Translations under genes and position numbers: made by a program | The notes under the pieces: generated by a model | What the model was told of the DNA's origin: nothing | Databases searched by the model: none | What the model saw: the letters and a program-made list of their open reading frames with translations, nothing else | Shown: in pieces, positions 1 through 6,677 of the stretch | Layout: each line of letters opens with the position of its first letter | Numbering within the stretch: position 1 is the stretch's first letter | Origin: Cyanobacteriota bacterium | GTDB lineage: Bacteria > Cyanobacteriota > Cyanobacteriia > Phormidesmidales > Phormidesmidaceae | Length of the DNA stretch: 21,784 bases | Reading direction: 5' to 3' | Assembly (NCBI GenBank): GCA_027483425.1 | Contig: JAIXUR010000063.1 | Coordinates: 1 to 21,784, forward strand

Positions 1-39
1 CACCTAGGTCGTAGGCTAATGTCCTCAAAATTCAGCGTT

Positions 40-68
40 TTGGCTGTCTCTTGGCGGCAAACTATACC
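40..68 (+). promoter_or_regulatory. candidate sigma70-type promoter for ldpA
   Basis: A TTGGCT (40-45) is followed after exactly 17 bp by TATACC (63-68). Each hexamer matches the sigma70 consensus at four of six positions. Initiation would fall near 75, leaving a leader of about 135 nt before ldpA that includes the 13-bp tandem repeats. No other hexamer pair in the first 209 bp is better. The assignment is by sequence only. Confidence 0.35.
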
Positions 69-163
69 TGGGACAACCCTTTTCAAACCACCTCTGGAGC
101 CAGTTCAGCATCTATGGAACCTTGACCGATAGGGACTGACTTCAGCAAAGCTGGGTTAACCCC

Positions 164-202
164 GCTGGGACGGATCGCTGGGACGGATCGCTGGGACGGA
201 TC
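164..202 (+). repeat. three perfect 13-bp tandem repeats abutting the ldpA start
   Basis: GCTGGGACGGATC occurs three times head to tail (164-176, 177-189, 190-202) without a mismatch. Only seven bases separate the last copy from the ATG of ldpA at 210, so the array occupies the place where a ribosome binding site would lie. There is no strong Shine-Dalgarno sequence elsewhere in front of ldpA. Perfect identity suggests recent slippage or selection; copy number could vary between strains. Confidence 0.9.
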
Positions 203-209
203 ACAGAGT

Positions 210-1514
210 ATGGATCTTGAAATCGCCCCTGGGGCTGCACCCAGGAGCCAAAGGTTAGGAGGCCTAGACCTATCTCCCTATCGATCGCTACAGATGGGGC
301 AGTGGGTAAAGCTCATTTGCGGGGCCAGTTACCAGGACATGCCGACAGTGCAGCGCCTGGTCATGCTCTACGCGCTGGCGGGGGTAGATTGCATTGACGT
401 GGCCGCCGATGGTGCCGTGGTGGCGGCGGCCCGCCGGGGGTTGGCGGATGCCGTACGGCTGGCCGGGTATGGGGAGCACCGCAACCTAGGCTTAGGGTTG
501 CCCTGGCTCATGGTCAGCCTCAATGACAGCGAGGATCCCCACTTTCGTAAGGCCCATTTTGATGCGGCCCACTGTCCTCCAGATTGCGATCGCCCCTGCG
601 AACCCATTTGCCCGACAGCCGCCATTCAGTTTCAAGCCCCTGGCCAGGGCGGGGTGACGACGGAGCTCTGCTACGGCTGCGGGCGCTGTATTGCGGTCTG
701 TCCGGTGAGCGCCATTGAGGCCCAATCCTATCTGGTTAGTCCAGAGGCCTTTCCAGTCGATCAGCTAAACCAAATTGATGCGGTTGAAATCCATACCCAA
801 ACGGGCCATCAAGCCCAGTTCACCCAGCTCTGGCAACGACTAGAGCCCTGGCGACCGTACCTAAAGCTGGTTTCCATTAGCTGCCCTGACCACGACCACG
901 TGGTGCCCTACCTGAAGGATCTCTACAGGATTATGGCGCCCTTAGGGGTACCGCTGATCTGGCAAACCGATGGTCGTCCCATGAGCGGTGACCTGGGTCG
1001 AGGAACGACCCACGCCGCCATTCGTCTAGCTCAGAAGATTCTGGAGGCTGGGCTACCGGGCTATGTACAACCCGCGGGCGGCACCAATGGCTACACTGTA
1101 AGTAAATTGCTCGAGCTTGGTTTGATCAATCAGGCGGCTTCTGGGGCTCCGCTTCGGGAGATTCCCCCCAACGGGCTACCCACGACCCAGTGGGTAGGCG
1201 CCCCAGCCAAGCCCTCAGCCCTAGACGCCAAAACTATCTCAGGCATTGCCTACGGAAGCTACGGGCGATCGCAGGTGCTACCGTTACTCGATGCCATTGA
1301 CCAAGAACTTCAGCCCTGGTTGGGGGCAGAGTCCTCCAACCCGCGGACTATCGGTCAACGGACACCGCTCTCCACCGATCTACCCACCAACGCGGCTAGC
1401 ACCCCCTGGCCGCCACTTCATCAAAGCGCCCTAGATCAAGGGTTAACCCTAGCCCGGCAACTGGTAGGGCAGCTCAAGTCAGATTGCCATTTTTTATCAA
1501 AACGTTATGGTTAG
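210..1514 (+). CDS. ldpA: LdpA, iron-sulfur light-dependent period protein
   Basis: The 434-residue product matches the LdpA family of cyanobacteria. In Synechococcus elongatus LdpA is a redox-sensing Fe-S protein that couples light and redox state to the period of the Kai circadian clock. Visible here: a conserved N-terminal stretch QWVKLICGAS at about 31-40, then two four-cysteine clusters, CX3CX3CX3CP (Cys122, 126, 130, 134) and CX2CX2CX3CP (Cys154, 157, 160, 164), consistent with two [4Fe-4S] centres, followed by a long C-terminal domain. The tail after about residue 355 is low in obvious structure (Pro, Thr, Ala rich). The ATG at 210 is the first in frame; Met29 is a possible alternative, since it lies just before the conserved region. 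The stop codon overlaps the next gene by 8 nt, so the two are probably translationally coupled. Confidence 0.88.
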   Translation: MDLEIAPGAAPRSQRLGGLDLSPYRSLQMGQWVKLICGASYQDMPTVQRLVMLYALAGVDCIDVAADGAVVAAARRGLADAVRLAGYGEHRNLGLGLPWLMVSLNDSEDPHFRKAHFDAAHCPPDCDRPCEPICPTAAIQFQAPGQGGVTTELCYGCGRCIAVCPVSAIEAQSYLVSPEAFPVDQLNQIDAVEIHTQTGHQAQFTQLWQRLEPWRPYLKLVSISCPDHDHVVPYLKDLYRIMAPLGVPLIWQTDGRPMSGDLGRGTTHAAIRLAQKILEAGLPGYVQPAGGTNGYTVSKLLELGLINQAASGAPLREIPPNGLPTTQWVGAPAKPSALDAKTISGIAYGSYGRSQVLPLLDAIDQELQPWLGAESSNPRTIGQRTPLSTDLPTNAASTPWPPLHQSALDQGLTLARQLVGQLKSDCHFLSKRYG

Positions 1515-3402
1515 CTATAGCGACGATAGCTCGATCAGTGACAGATCGAGCCCCAACGCCTCCGCCGACAGTATTTCAGCCACTACTAACCTCAATAATC
1601 TCACCGTGGAATTTTTACCCACTGAAGTTGAAGGGATAGCCCAAAACCAGCCTGTCCCTGCCCCAGACCTGCCCCCAGACCTACCTATCGACGACCTCCA
1701 ACAACTGCTGAGTATTCTGCCACCCTCGATCCGAGCCCAGCTTGATCGCCATTCCCAGCGCCAGAGTCTGATCGAGGTGGTTCTAGACCTGGGTCGCCTA
1801 CCCGAAGCTCGATTCTTTGGCAGCGTCGAGTATCTCTCAGAAGACCCCGTCACCCACGCCGACCTTGACCACTGCATCAAGCGCATTGGCGCCTTTGGCG
1901 GCGACAACCGAGCCGGTATTGAAAAAACCCTGCACCGCATTAGCGCGATTCGCAACCGATCGGGAGAGGTGATCGGCCTGACCTGCCGAGTGGGGCGGGC
2001 GGTGTTCGGCACCATCGGTATGATTCGCGACCTGGTGGAAACCGGCCGCTCGATTCTGATGCTGGGGCGTCCTGGCGTGGGTAAAACAACGGCCCTGCGG
2101 GAAATCGCCCGGGTACTGGCCGACGACCTGCAAAAGCGCGTGGTGATCATCGATACCTCCAACGAAATTGCTGGCGATGGAGACATTCCCCACCCCGCCA
2201 TCGGTCGAGCCCGACGGATGCAAGTTGCTCATCCCGAAGAACAGCACCGCGTCATGATTGAGGCCGTGGAAAACCACATGCCTGAAGTCATCGTTATCGA
2301 TGAAATTGGCACCGAGCTAGAGGCGCTAGCCGCCCGCACCATTGCGGAACGGGGGGTACAACTGGTGGGTACGGCCCACGGCAATCGCCTGGAGAATCTG
2401 ATCAAAAACCCCACCCTCTCTGACCTGATTGGGGGAATTCAGTCGGTCACCCTGGGGGATGAAGAAGCCCGTCGCCGGGGCAGTCAGAAAAGTGTGCTAG
2501 AACGCAAGGCCCCCCCCACCTTTGACATCGCCGTAGAAATGATGGAGCGCCAGCGCTGGGCCGTCCATGACGATGTCACCGTCACCATCGACAACCTCCT
2601 GCGGGGACGACAGCCAGGGCTGCAAATTCGCACCGTGGATGAGAACCAGCAGGTGATTATTACCCACGAGCTACCGGGCTCTGGTCGAGAAGTCACGAAG
2701 CCATTGCGATCGGGGATAGGCTGGCGGGCCGCAGGGCAGATGCTGCCGCCCGCTGCCTCTTCAGCGATCGCCCAGCGCAGTCTGGGGAACAGCAGCACTA
2801 TTCACCCCCTGGGACAGGCTTACGATCCAGAACCCACCACCGACCCAGACTTTGCCCACTTGCTCGCCCTCAGTGACGACGAGGGTGTTGGCCCTAATGG
2901 GGAAGATGCCATGCGTCTTTACCCCTACGGTCTCAGCCGCCACCAAATCGAGCGGGTGATTCAAACCCTGCACATGCCCGTAATCATTACCAAAGATCTC
3001 GATCATGCCGATGCGGTGTTAGCCCTACGATCCCATGCCAAGGCCCAGGCTAAGCTCAAGCATATGGCCCAGGGGCGGCAGATCCCAGTTCACCTGGTCA
3101 AGTCCAACAGCATTCCCCAAATCACCCGGGCACTGCAGCGCCTGCTGGATATGGACGACAATCCTGCGGCGGTGGATCTGGGGCTGTTCAGCCACGGCGG
3201 CGGCGACGACGAACTGGAGGCCCTAGAAGAAGCCCGCCTGGCGGTAGAACAGATCGTGATTCCTAAGGGGCAGCCGGTGGAACTACTGCCGCGCTCAGCC
3301 CGCATTCGCAAAATACAGCACGAGCTAGCCGAGCACTATCGGCTCAAATCCCTCAGCTGCGGGGAAGAACCTAACCGACGGCTGCGCATTTATCCCGCCT
3401 AG
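1507..3402 (+). CDS. Ycf45-type AAA ATPase with C-terminal R3H domain
   Basis: A 631-residue P-loop ATPase related to plastid Ycf45 and to the SpoIIIAA-type ATPases. The first 60 residues are acidic, Ser/Pro rich and probably disordered. The Walker A motif GRPGVGKT is at 187-194 and Walker B VIVIDE at 261-266. A variable linker (about 400-465) leads to a second conserved region (about 470-550). The last 55 residues are an R3H-like single-stranded nucleic acid binding module, with RKIQH at 601-605 carrying the Arg-x3-His signature. The family is widespread in cyanobacteria and algal plastids; its exact role is unsettled, though ATP-driven work on single-stranded RNA or DNA fits the domains. 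The ATG at 1507 lies inside the last codons of ldpA, so expression is most likely coupled to it. Domain identity is solid; function is inference. Confidence 0.85.
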   Translation: MVSYSDDSSISDRSSPNASADSISATTNLNNLTVEFLPTEVEGIAQNQPVPAPDLPPDLPIDDLQQLLSILPPSIRAQLDRHSQRQSLIEVVLDLGRLPEARFFGSVEYLSEDPVTHADLDHCIKRIGAFGGDNRAGIEKTLHRISAIRNRSGEVIGLTCRVGRAVFGTIGMIRDLVETGRSILMLGRPGVGKTTALREIARVLADDLQKRVVIIDTSNEIAGDGDIPHPAIGRARRMQVAHPEEQHRVMIEAVENHMPEVIVIDEIGTELEALAARTIAERGVQLVGTAHGNRLENLIKNPTLSDLIGGIQSVTLGDEEARRRGSQKSVLERKAPPTFDIAVEMMERQRWAVHDDVTVTIDNLLRGRQPGLQIRTVDENQQVIITHELPGSGREVTKPLRSGIGWRAAGQMLPPAASSAIAQRSLGNSSTIHPLGQAYDPEPTTDPDFAHLLALSDDEGVGPNGEDAMRLYPYGLSRHQIERVIQTLHMPVIITKDLDHADAVLALRSHAKAQAKLKHMAQGRQIPVHLVKSNSIPQITRALQRLLDMDDNPAAVDLGLFSHGGGDDELEALEEARLAVEQIVIPKGQPVELLPRSARIRKIQHELAEHYRLKSLSCGEEPNRRLRIYPA

Positions 3403-3410
3403 ATCTGTCC

Positions 3411-3516
3411 TAAGAGTATCCCAACTAAAAAAATATCCCTTCCTAAGGACGCAAACTCGGCCCGTTGGGCCGGTCGCGGCGAGATCCCGGATAGGTATTT
3501 AGTTGGAACACTCTAA
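3411..3516. repeat. imperfect long inverted repeat between ycf45-like gene and psb27
   Basis: The left arm 3411-3429 and the right arm 3498-3516 are inverted copies matching at 16 of 19 positions; the core CCAACTAAA / TTTAGTTGG is perfect, and two of the three mismatches would be G-U pairs in RNA. Inside lies a 6-bp hairpin, CGGCCC GTT GGGCCG (3458-3472). There is no T-tract after either arm, so this is not a standard terminator. It could be a structured RNA element, a remnant of a small non-autonomous repeat, or a 3' processing signal. The remaining gap to psb27 (3517-3678) has only a TAGAAT-like -10 near 3576 with no -35. Confidence 0.6.
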
Positions 3517-3678
3517 ACTCGGTCTCAGCCGGAGAGTCCTTAACCGCCCAGAGACTACTATGACCACGGTGCACTATAGAATAAGAACACCGGAATGACA
3601 CCAGCGCAGCCTTAGGGCAGGACTCAGTACCTATTCTTCGGGGCCTGTCGTTCGGGCTGAACTTTTTCAAAGAAGCCT

Positions 3679-4080
3679 ATGAAATCCTTAATTGCCCGTC
3701 TTTTTGCTCTGGTACTCGTGGCTGTTGTCGGCCTAAGCGGGTGTAGTGCAGGCACCAGTGGCATGCTCACTGGCGACTACCGTCAGGATACACTGATGCT
3801 GGTGGATAGCCTTAGAACCGCTATTGAACTGCCTGACGATGACCCGGCTAAGCCTGAAGCCCAGGCCACCGCTAAGGTGGTGATCAGTGACTTTGCCTCC
3901 CGTTACCGGCGCGATGCCTCCGTGGCTAACCTGAGCTCGTTCACCACCATGCGCACGGCTTTGAACGCGATCGCCGGTCACTACAGCAGCTACCCCAATC
4001 GCCCTCTACCCGAAAAGCTGAAGACCCGCGTAGCGCAAGAGCTTAAGCAGGTAGAAGCCGCCCTCAAACGTGGAGCCTAA
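3679..4080 (+). CDS. psb27: Psb27, photosystem II assembly lipoprotein
   Basis: The 133-residue product is a Psb27 protein, which binds the lumenal side of CP43 during assembly and repair of photosystem II and is absent from the finished active complex. It begins with a lipoprotein signal peptide: Lys2 and Arg7, a hydrophobic stretch of about 14 residues, and the lipobox LSGC with the lipidated Cys22. The mature part has the expected four-helix-bundle wording, including the conserved segment around GDYRQDT (residues 32-38) and the central helix ending near ASRYRRD. Length is typical of the cyanobacterial family. The ATG at 3679 is preceded only by a weak purine-rich AAAGAAG. A strong terminator follows 28 nt after the stop, so the gene looks monocistronic. 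Confidence 0.93.
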   Translation: MKSLIARLFALVLVAVVGLSGCSAGTSGMLTGDYRQDTLMLVDSLRTAIELPDDDPAKPEAQATAKVVISDFASRYRRDASVANLSSFTTMRTALNAIAGHYSSYPNRPLPEKLKTRVAQELKQVEAALKRGA

Positions 4081-4107
4081 GGGCACCTCAATCAGGCCAG
4101 TTGATTG

Positions 4108-4136
4108 AAAGAAGCCGCCCTAGGGCGGCTTCTTTG
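4108..4136 (+). terminator. intrinsic terminator of psb27
   Basis: AAAGAAGCCGCCC (4108-4120) and GGGCGGCTTCTTT (4123-4135) form a perfect GC-rich stem with a very tight loop; the right arm itself ends in TCTTT. It lies 28 nt after the psb27 stop and 56 nt before the rpmJ -35 box, so it insulates psb27 from the ribosomal operon. The A-rich left end means it could also work on the other strand. Confidence 0.9.
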
Positions 4137-4191
4137 TGTCCGAATCGTCCGCCAATATAACCGCGATCATGACCCAGACTAAAACTTTTGA

Positions 4192-4220
4192 TTGACGGCT
4201 TGACTCCAGTTTGCTAGTAT
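4192..4220 (+). promoter_or_regulatory. sigma70-type promoter of the rpmJ operon
   Basis: TTGACG (4192-4197) and TAGTAT (4215-4220) are separated by exactly 17 bp. The -35 matches consensus at five of six positions and the -10 at four of six. Initiation near 4227 would leave a leader of about 24 nt before the rpmJ ATG at 4251. Its place between a strong terminator and the first ribosomal gene supports it as the operon promoter. A second TTGACT at 4200-4205 is too close to any -10. Confidence 0.7.
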
Positions 4221-4250
4221 GACACTTCTGTAGTGAAGTGCGAGTTGGAC

Positions 4251-4364
4251 ATGAAAGTCCGTGCGTCTGTGCGCAAGATGTGTGATAAGTGTCGTGTGAT
4301 CCGCCGTCGTGGTCGGGTCATGGTGATTTGTTCGAACCCCAAGCATAAGCAACGTCAGGGGTAA
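4251..4364 (+). CDS. rpmJ: 50S ribosomal protein L36 (bL36)
   Basis: A 37-codon gene encoding L36, the smallest protein of the large subunit. The sequence starts MKVRASVRKMCDKCRVIRR and continues to an NPKHKQRQG end, with Cys11, Cys14, Cys27 and His32 placed as in the zinc-binding form. It is the first gene of the ribosomal cluster in this window. In most cyanobacteria infA precedes it; here psb27 and a terminator do. A spacer of 214 nt follows before rpsM. Confidence 0.95.
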   Translation: MKVRASVRKMCDKCRVIRRRGRVMVICSNPKHKQRQG

Positions 4365-4505
4365 GTTTAGGCTGTTGTTAGGCGTTCATCATCCTATGAG
4401 ACGTCGTTTCGATCGCCAGGCAGCGCTGAGTACATTGACTATAGACAATTTGTTTAGGCTTTTTGTTCTGGTTTTTGTATAGCGCCTTCTATGGTCTGGG
4501 CAGCG

Positions 4506-4540
4506 GCCCAATGCAAACTAGTGAGTAGCCACAATTGGGC
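4506..4540 (+). other. leader hairpin upstream of rpsM
   Basis: GCCCAAT (4506-4512) pairs perfectly with ATTGGGC (4534-4540) around a 21-nt loop, and the outer GCAG/CTGC can extend it across a 3-nt bulge. It ends 22 nt before the rpsM Shine-Dalgarno sequence, in an unusually long spacer (4365-4578) for a ribosomal operon. A role in feedback control of rpsM translation is possible but unsupported beyond position. Confidence 0.4.
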
Positions 4541-4562
4541 TGCATGGTTAGAACTCAGTATT

Positions 4563-4569
4563 GGGGGAG
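4563..4569 (+). promoter_or_regulatory. Shine-Dalgarno sequence deciding the GTG start of rpsM
   Basis: GGGGGAG at 4563-4569 lies 9 nt before the GTG at 4579 and matches the anti-Shine-Dalgarno well. It overlaps the position of an upstream in-frame TTG (4561) and so rules that TTG out. Confidence 0.7.
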
Positions 4570-4578
4570 ATAGTTAAG

Positions 4579-4962
4579 GTGGCACGGATAGCAGGCGTGG
4601 ACTTGCCACGCGACAAACGAATTGAAATTGGCTTGACCTACATTTACGGCATTGGTCTGACCCGTTCTAAGGAAGTCTTGGCTAAAACCGGGGTTAATCC
4701 TGACATACGCGTCAAAGATCTCACGGATGCCGATGTGGCTAAGCTCCGGGACTCCGTTGAAGGCGACTACCAGATTGAGGGGGATCTGCGGCGGCTTGAG
4801 AGCATGAACATCAAGCGCCTAATGGATATTGGCTCCTATCGCGGGCGGCGTCATCGGGCTGGATTGCCGGTTCGTGGACAGCGTACCCGGACTAACTCCC
4901 GCACTCGCCGGGGCGGTACCCGTCGAACCGTTGCGGGCAAGAAGAAGGCTCCTCGCAAGTAG
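4579..4962 (+). CDS. rpsM: 30S ribosomal protein S13 (uS13)
   Basis: A 127-residue S13, a head protein of the small subunit that contacts the P-site tRNA and bridges to the large subunit. The product begins ARIAGVDLPRDKR after the initiator, includes the helix-hairpin-helix region around YIYGIGLTRS, and ends in the basic tail GKKKAPRK with the conserved GQRTRTNSRTRRG stretch. The GTG at 4579 is chosen because the family begins exactly there and a strong Shine-Dalgarno sequence precedes it. The next gene is 192 nt away, with two hairpins between. Confidence 0.95.
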   Translation: MARIAGVDLPRDKRIEIGLTYIYGIGLTRSKEVLAKTGVNPDIRVKDLTDADVAKLRDSVEGDYQIEGDLRRLESMNIKRLMDIGSYRGRRHRAGLPVRGQRTRTNSRTRRGGTRRTVAGKKKAPRK

Positions 4963-4975
4963 GTTCAGTTCTAAG

Positions 4976-5006
4976 CCCCAAGGTCATTGACTTGACTTTG
5001 GGGTTT
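4976..5006 (+). terminator. first hairpin after rpsM, terminator-like
   Basis: CCCCAAGGTCA (4976-4986) pairs with TGACTTTGGGG (4993-5003) through ten Watson-Crick pairs and one G-U, with the loop TTGACT. Only three T residues follow, so it may pause or protect an RNA end rather than terminate fully. It lies 14 nt after the rpsM stop. Confidence 0.5.
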
Positions 5007-5019
5007 GGGATGAACAAGG

Positions 5020-5045
5020 CTCGCTGACCTGTGTAGCGAGTTTTT
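5020..5045 (+). terminator. second hairpin after rpsM with T-tract
   Basis: CTCGCT (5020-5025) pairs with AGCGAG (5035-5040) around a 9-nt loop, followed directly by TTTTTC (5041-5046). This has the layout of an intrinsic terminator, although the stem is short. It would separate rpmJ-rpsM from rpsK-rpoA-rplQ in part. I could not identify a convincing promoter between it and rpsK; TTGACT at about 5115 has no good -10. Confidence 0.55.
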
Positions 5046-5154
5046 CTGACTGTCTGGCGACCTTTTCCGTGATGCTCGCCGCTAGTCGAAGATCAGCTGA
5101 GCAACACTTTACATTGACTTAAAGTTCCATTGAATTGAGTTTAGTGACAACGCC

Positions 5155-5547
5155 ATGCCCAAACCAACCCGAAAGACCGGACCCCGCAAGAGCAAGAAGA
5201 ATATTCCCAGTGGGGTAGCGCACATTCGTTCTACCTTTAACAACACCATTGTGACCATTACCGATCAGCAGGGGGAAGCCATTTCCTGGGCTTCGGCTGG
5301 TTCCAGCGGTTTCAAGGGTGCTAAGAAGGGCACCCCCTTTGCGGCTCAAACGGCGGCGGATAGCGCGGCCCGGCGTGCAATGGATCAGGGCATGCGACAG
5401 ATTGAGGTCATGGTGAGTGGCCCCGGTGCCGGTCGTGAGACGGCCATTCGGGCTCTGCAAGGAGCTGGATTAGAGATCACGCTCATTCGAGACGTTACCC
5501 CCATTCCTCACAATGGTTGTCGCCCGCCTAAGCGACGCCGAGTCTAG
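5155..5547 (+). CDS. rpsK: 30S ribosomal protein S11 (uS11)
   Basis: A 130-residue S11, which forms part of the platform of the small subunit near the mRNA exit. The basic N-terminus (KPTRKTGPRKSKKN), the conserved HIRSTFNNTIVTITD segment, the SSGFKGAKKGTPFAAQ loop and the C-terminal DVTPIPHNGCRPPKRRRV are all present. The ATG at 5155 gives the usual family length. It has no clear Shine-Dalgarno sequence. It is followed by rpoA after 70 nt. Confidence 0.96.
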   Translation: MPKPTRKTGPRKSKKNIPSGVAHIRSTFNNTIVTITDQQGEAISWASAGSSGFKGAKKGTPFAAQTAADSAARRAMDQGMRQIEVMVSGPGAGRETAIRALQGAGLEITLIRDVTPIPHNGCRPPKRRRV

Positions 5548-5601
5548 GGGTTAGAGGTATCATTGGCCGGGTCTATCGCGAGCCGGGTTGATCGCGAGGT
5601 T

Positions 5602-5610
5602 AAAGGGAGG
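5602..5610 (+). promoter_or_regulatory. Shine-Dalgarno sequence deciding the TTG start of rpoA
   Basis: AAAGGGAGG at 5602-5610 lies 7 nt before the TTG at 5618. This strong site supports TTG initiation there rather than at the upstream in-frame TTG at 5588. Confidence 0.75.
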
Positions 5611-5617
5611 CAGGATT

Positions 5618-6565
5618 TTGGCACAGTTTCATGTTGATTGCGTAGAATCGGTCGTTGAAGATGACCAGAGCCAGTATGGCCGATTCGTCATTGAGCCCCT
5701 AGAGCGAAGCCAGGGCACCACCGTAGGTAACGCCCTACGGCGTGTGCTGCTGTCTAATCTGGAGGGAGTTGCGATTACTGCGGTGAGAATTGCTGGGGCT
5801 ACCCATGAGTTCTCTACTATCAAAGGCGTTCGGGAAGACGTGCTGGATATTCTCCTCAATATGAAGGAGGTTACCCTGCGCAGCTACTCCAGCCAACCTC
5901 AGATTGGTCGGCTGCTGGTTCAGGGGCCAGCCCGAGTCACCGCTGGACATTTTGAGCTGCCCTCTGAAGTAGAGGTGGTGGATCCGGAGCAGTACGTGGC
6001 GACTGTTGCCGATGGCCACACGCTGGAAATGGAGTTTAGAATCGAGCGCGGCCAGGGCTACCGGGCTGTGGATCGCAGCAAGGATGATGCCACTGCGCTG
6101 GACTTTATCCAGATCGATTCGATCTTCATGCCGGTTAAGAAAGTTAACTACGCCGTTGAGGAATTAGTTGTTTCTGGGTCTATGCAGCGGGATCAGCTGA
6201 TCATGGATATCTGGACCAATGGCAGCATCACCCCTCAACAGGCCATGAGCCAGGCCGCTGATATTCTGGTCAGCCTTTTTGTGCCTCTGAAAGATGTCAC
6301 CCTTGAGCCCAAGTTTGACGAAGAAGTCAAGGAAGAAGACCCGAATAACCAAATTCCCATTGAGGAATTGCGGCTTTCGGTACGGGCCTATAACTGCCTG
6401 AAGCGGGCTCAAATTAATTCTGTGGCAGATCTACTGGATTTCAGCCAAGAAGATCTGCTGGAGATCAAAAACTTCGGCCAAAAGTCCGCCGAAGAGGTGA
6501 TCGAAGCCCTGCAAGAGCGTTTGGGTATTACCCTGCCCTTGGAAAAGGCGTCCAAGACCTCGTGA
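5618..6565 (+). CDS. rpoA: RNA polymerase alpha subunit
   Basis: A 315-residue RpoA. Two alpha subunits form the scaffold on which beta and the split cyanobacterial beta-prime assemble. The N-terminal dimerisation domain begins AQFHVDCVES and contains the family signature GTTVGNALRRVLLSNLEG; the C-terminal domain, from about residue 240, contains IEELRLSVRAYNCLKRA and the helix-hairpin-helix KNFGQKSAEEVIEAL that touches DNA and activators. A linker rich in acidic residues joins them. The TTG at 5618 is chosen because the protein family starts at this point and a strong Shine-Dalgarno sequence sits at 5602-5610. A rare start codon in front of a strong ribosome site may set expression. Confidence 0.95.
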   Translation: MAQFHVDCVESVVEDDQSQYGRFVIEPLERSQGTTVGNALRRVLLSNLEGVAITAVRIAGATHEFSTIKGVREDVLDILLNMKEVTLRSYSSQPQIGRLLVQGPARVTAGHFELPSEVEVVDPEQYVATVADGHTLEMEFRIERGQGYRAVDRSKDDATALDFIQIDSIFMPVKKVNYAVEELVVSGSMQRDQLIMDIWTNGSITPQQAMSQAADILVSLFVPLKDVTLEPKFDEEVKEEDPNNQIPIEELRLSVRAYNCLKRAQINSVADLLDFSQEDLLEIKNFGQKSAEEVIEALQERLGITLPLEKASKTS

Positions 6566-6578
6566 CGCTCAGGATTCT

Positions 6579-6605
6579 AGCCTGCCTTGGAGCGAGTCAG
6601 GCTTT
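6579..6605 (+). terminator. weak hairpin between rpoA and rplQ
   Basis: AGCCTG (6579-6584) pairs with CAGGCT (6598-6603) around a 13-nt loop, followed by only two T residues before GCCCC. It is more likely a processing or stability element than a full terminator. The 112-nt spacer holds nothing else I can name. Confidence 0.25.
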
Positions 6606-6677
6606 GCCCCATAATCTGATTGTTCCCTGATTGCTCCCCATCACGTTTACTCTTGTTGTTCATCTGAGTTCAGTACC

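Noticed and set aside
1..129. An open frame on the plus strand from the window edge to a TAG at 130
   Set aside because: Its 43 codons resemble no family I know and show no clear coding bias; it is more likely spacer upstream of ldpA.
1515..2277. Long minus-strand open frames opposite the ATPase gene
   Set aside because: They are antisense shadows of a clearly conserved coding frame in GC-rich DNA and show no protein family features.
4200..4223. TTGACT (4200) with TATGAC (4218) as the rpmJ promoter
   Set aside because: The spacing of 12 bp is too short; the TTGACG/TAGTAT pair with 17 bp fits.
4561..4578. Upstream TTG start for rpsM
   Set aside because: It overlaps the Shine-Dalgarno sequence, and S13 proteins begin at the GTG at 4579.
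5588..5617. Upstream TTG start for rpoA
   Set aside because: The ten extra residues would be read through the strong ribosome binding site, and RpoA homologues start at AQF after the TTG at 5618.
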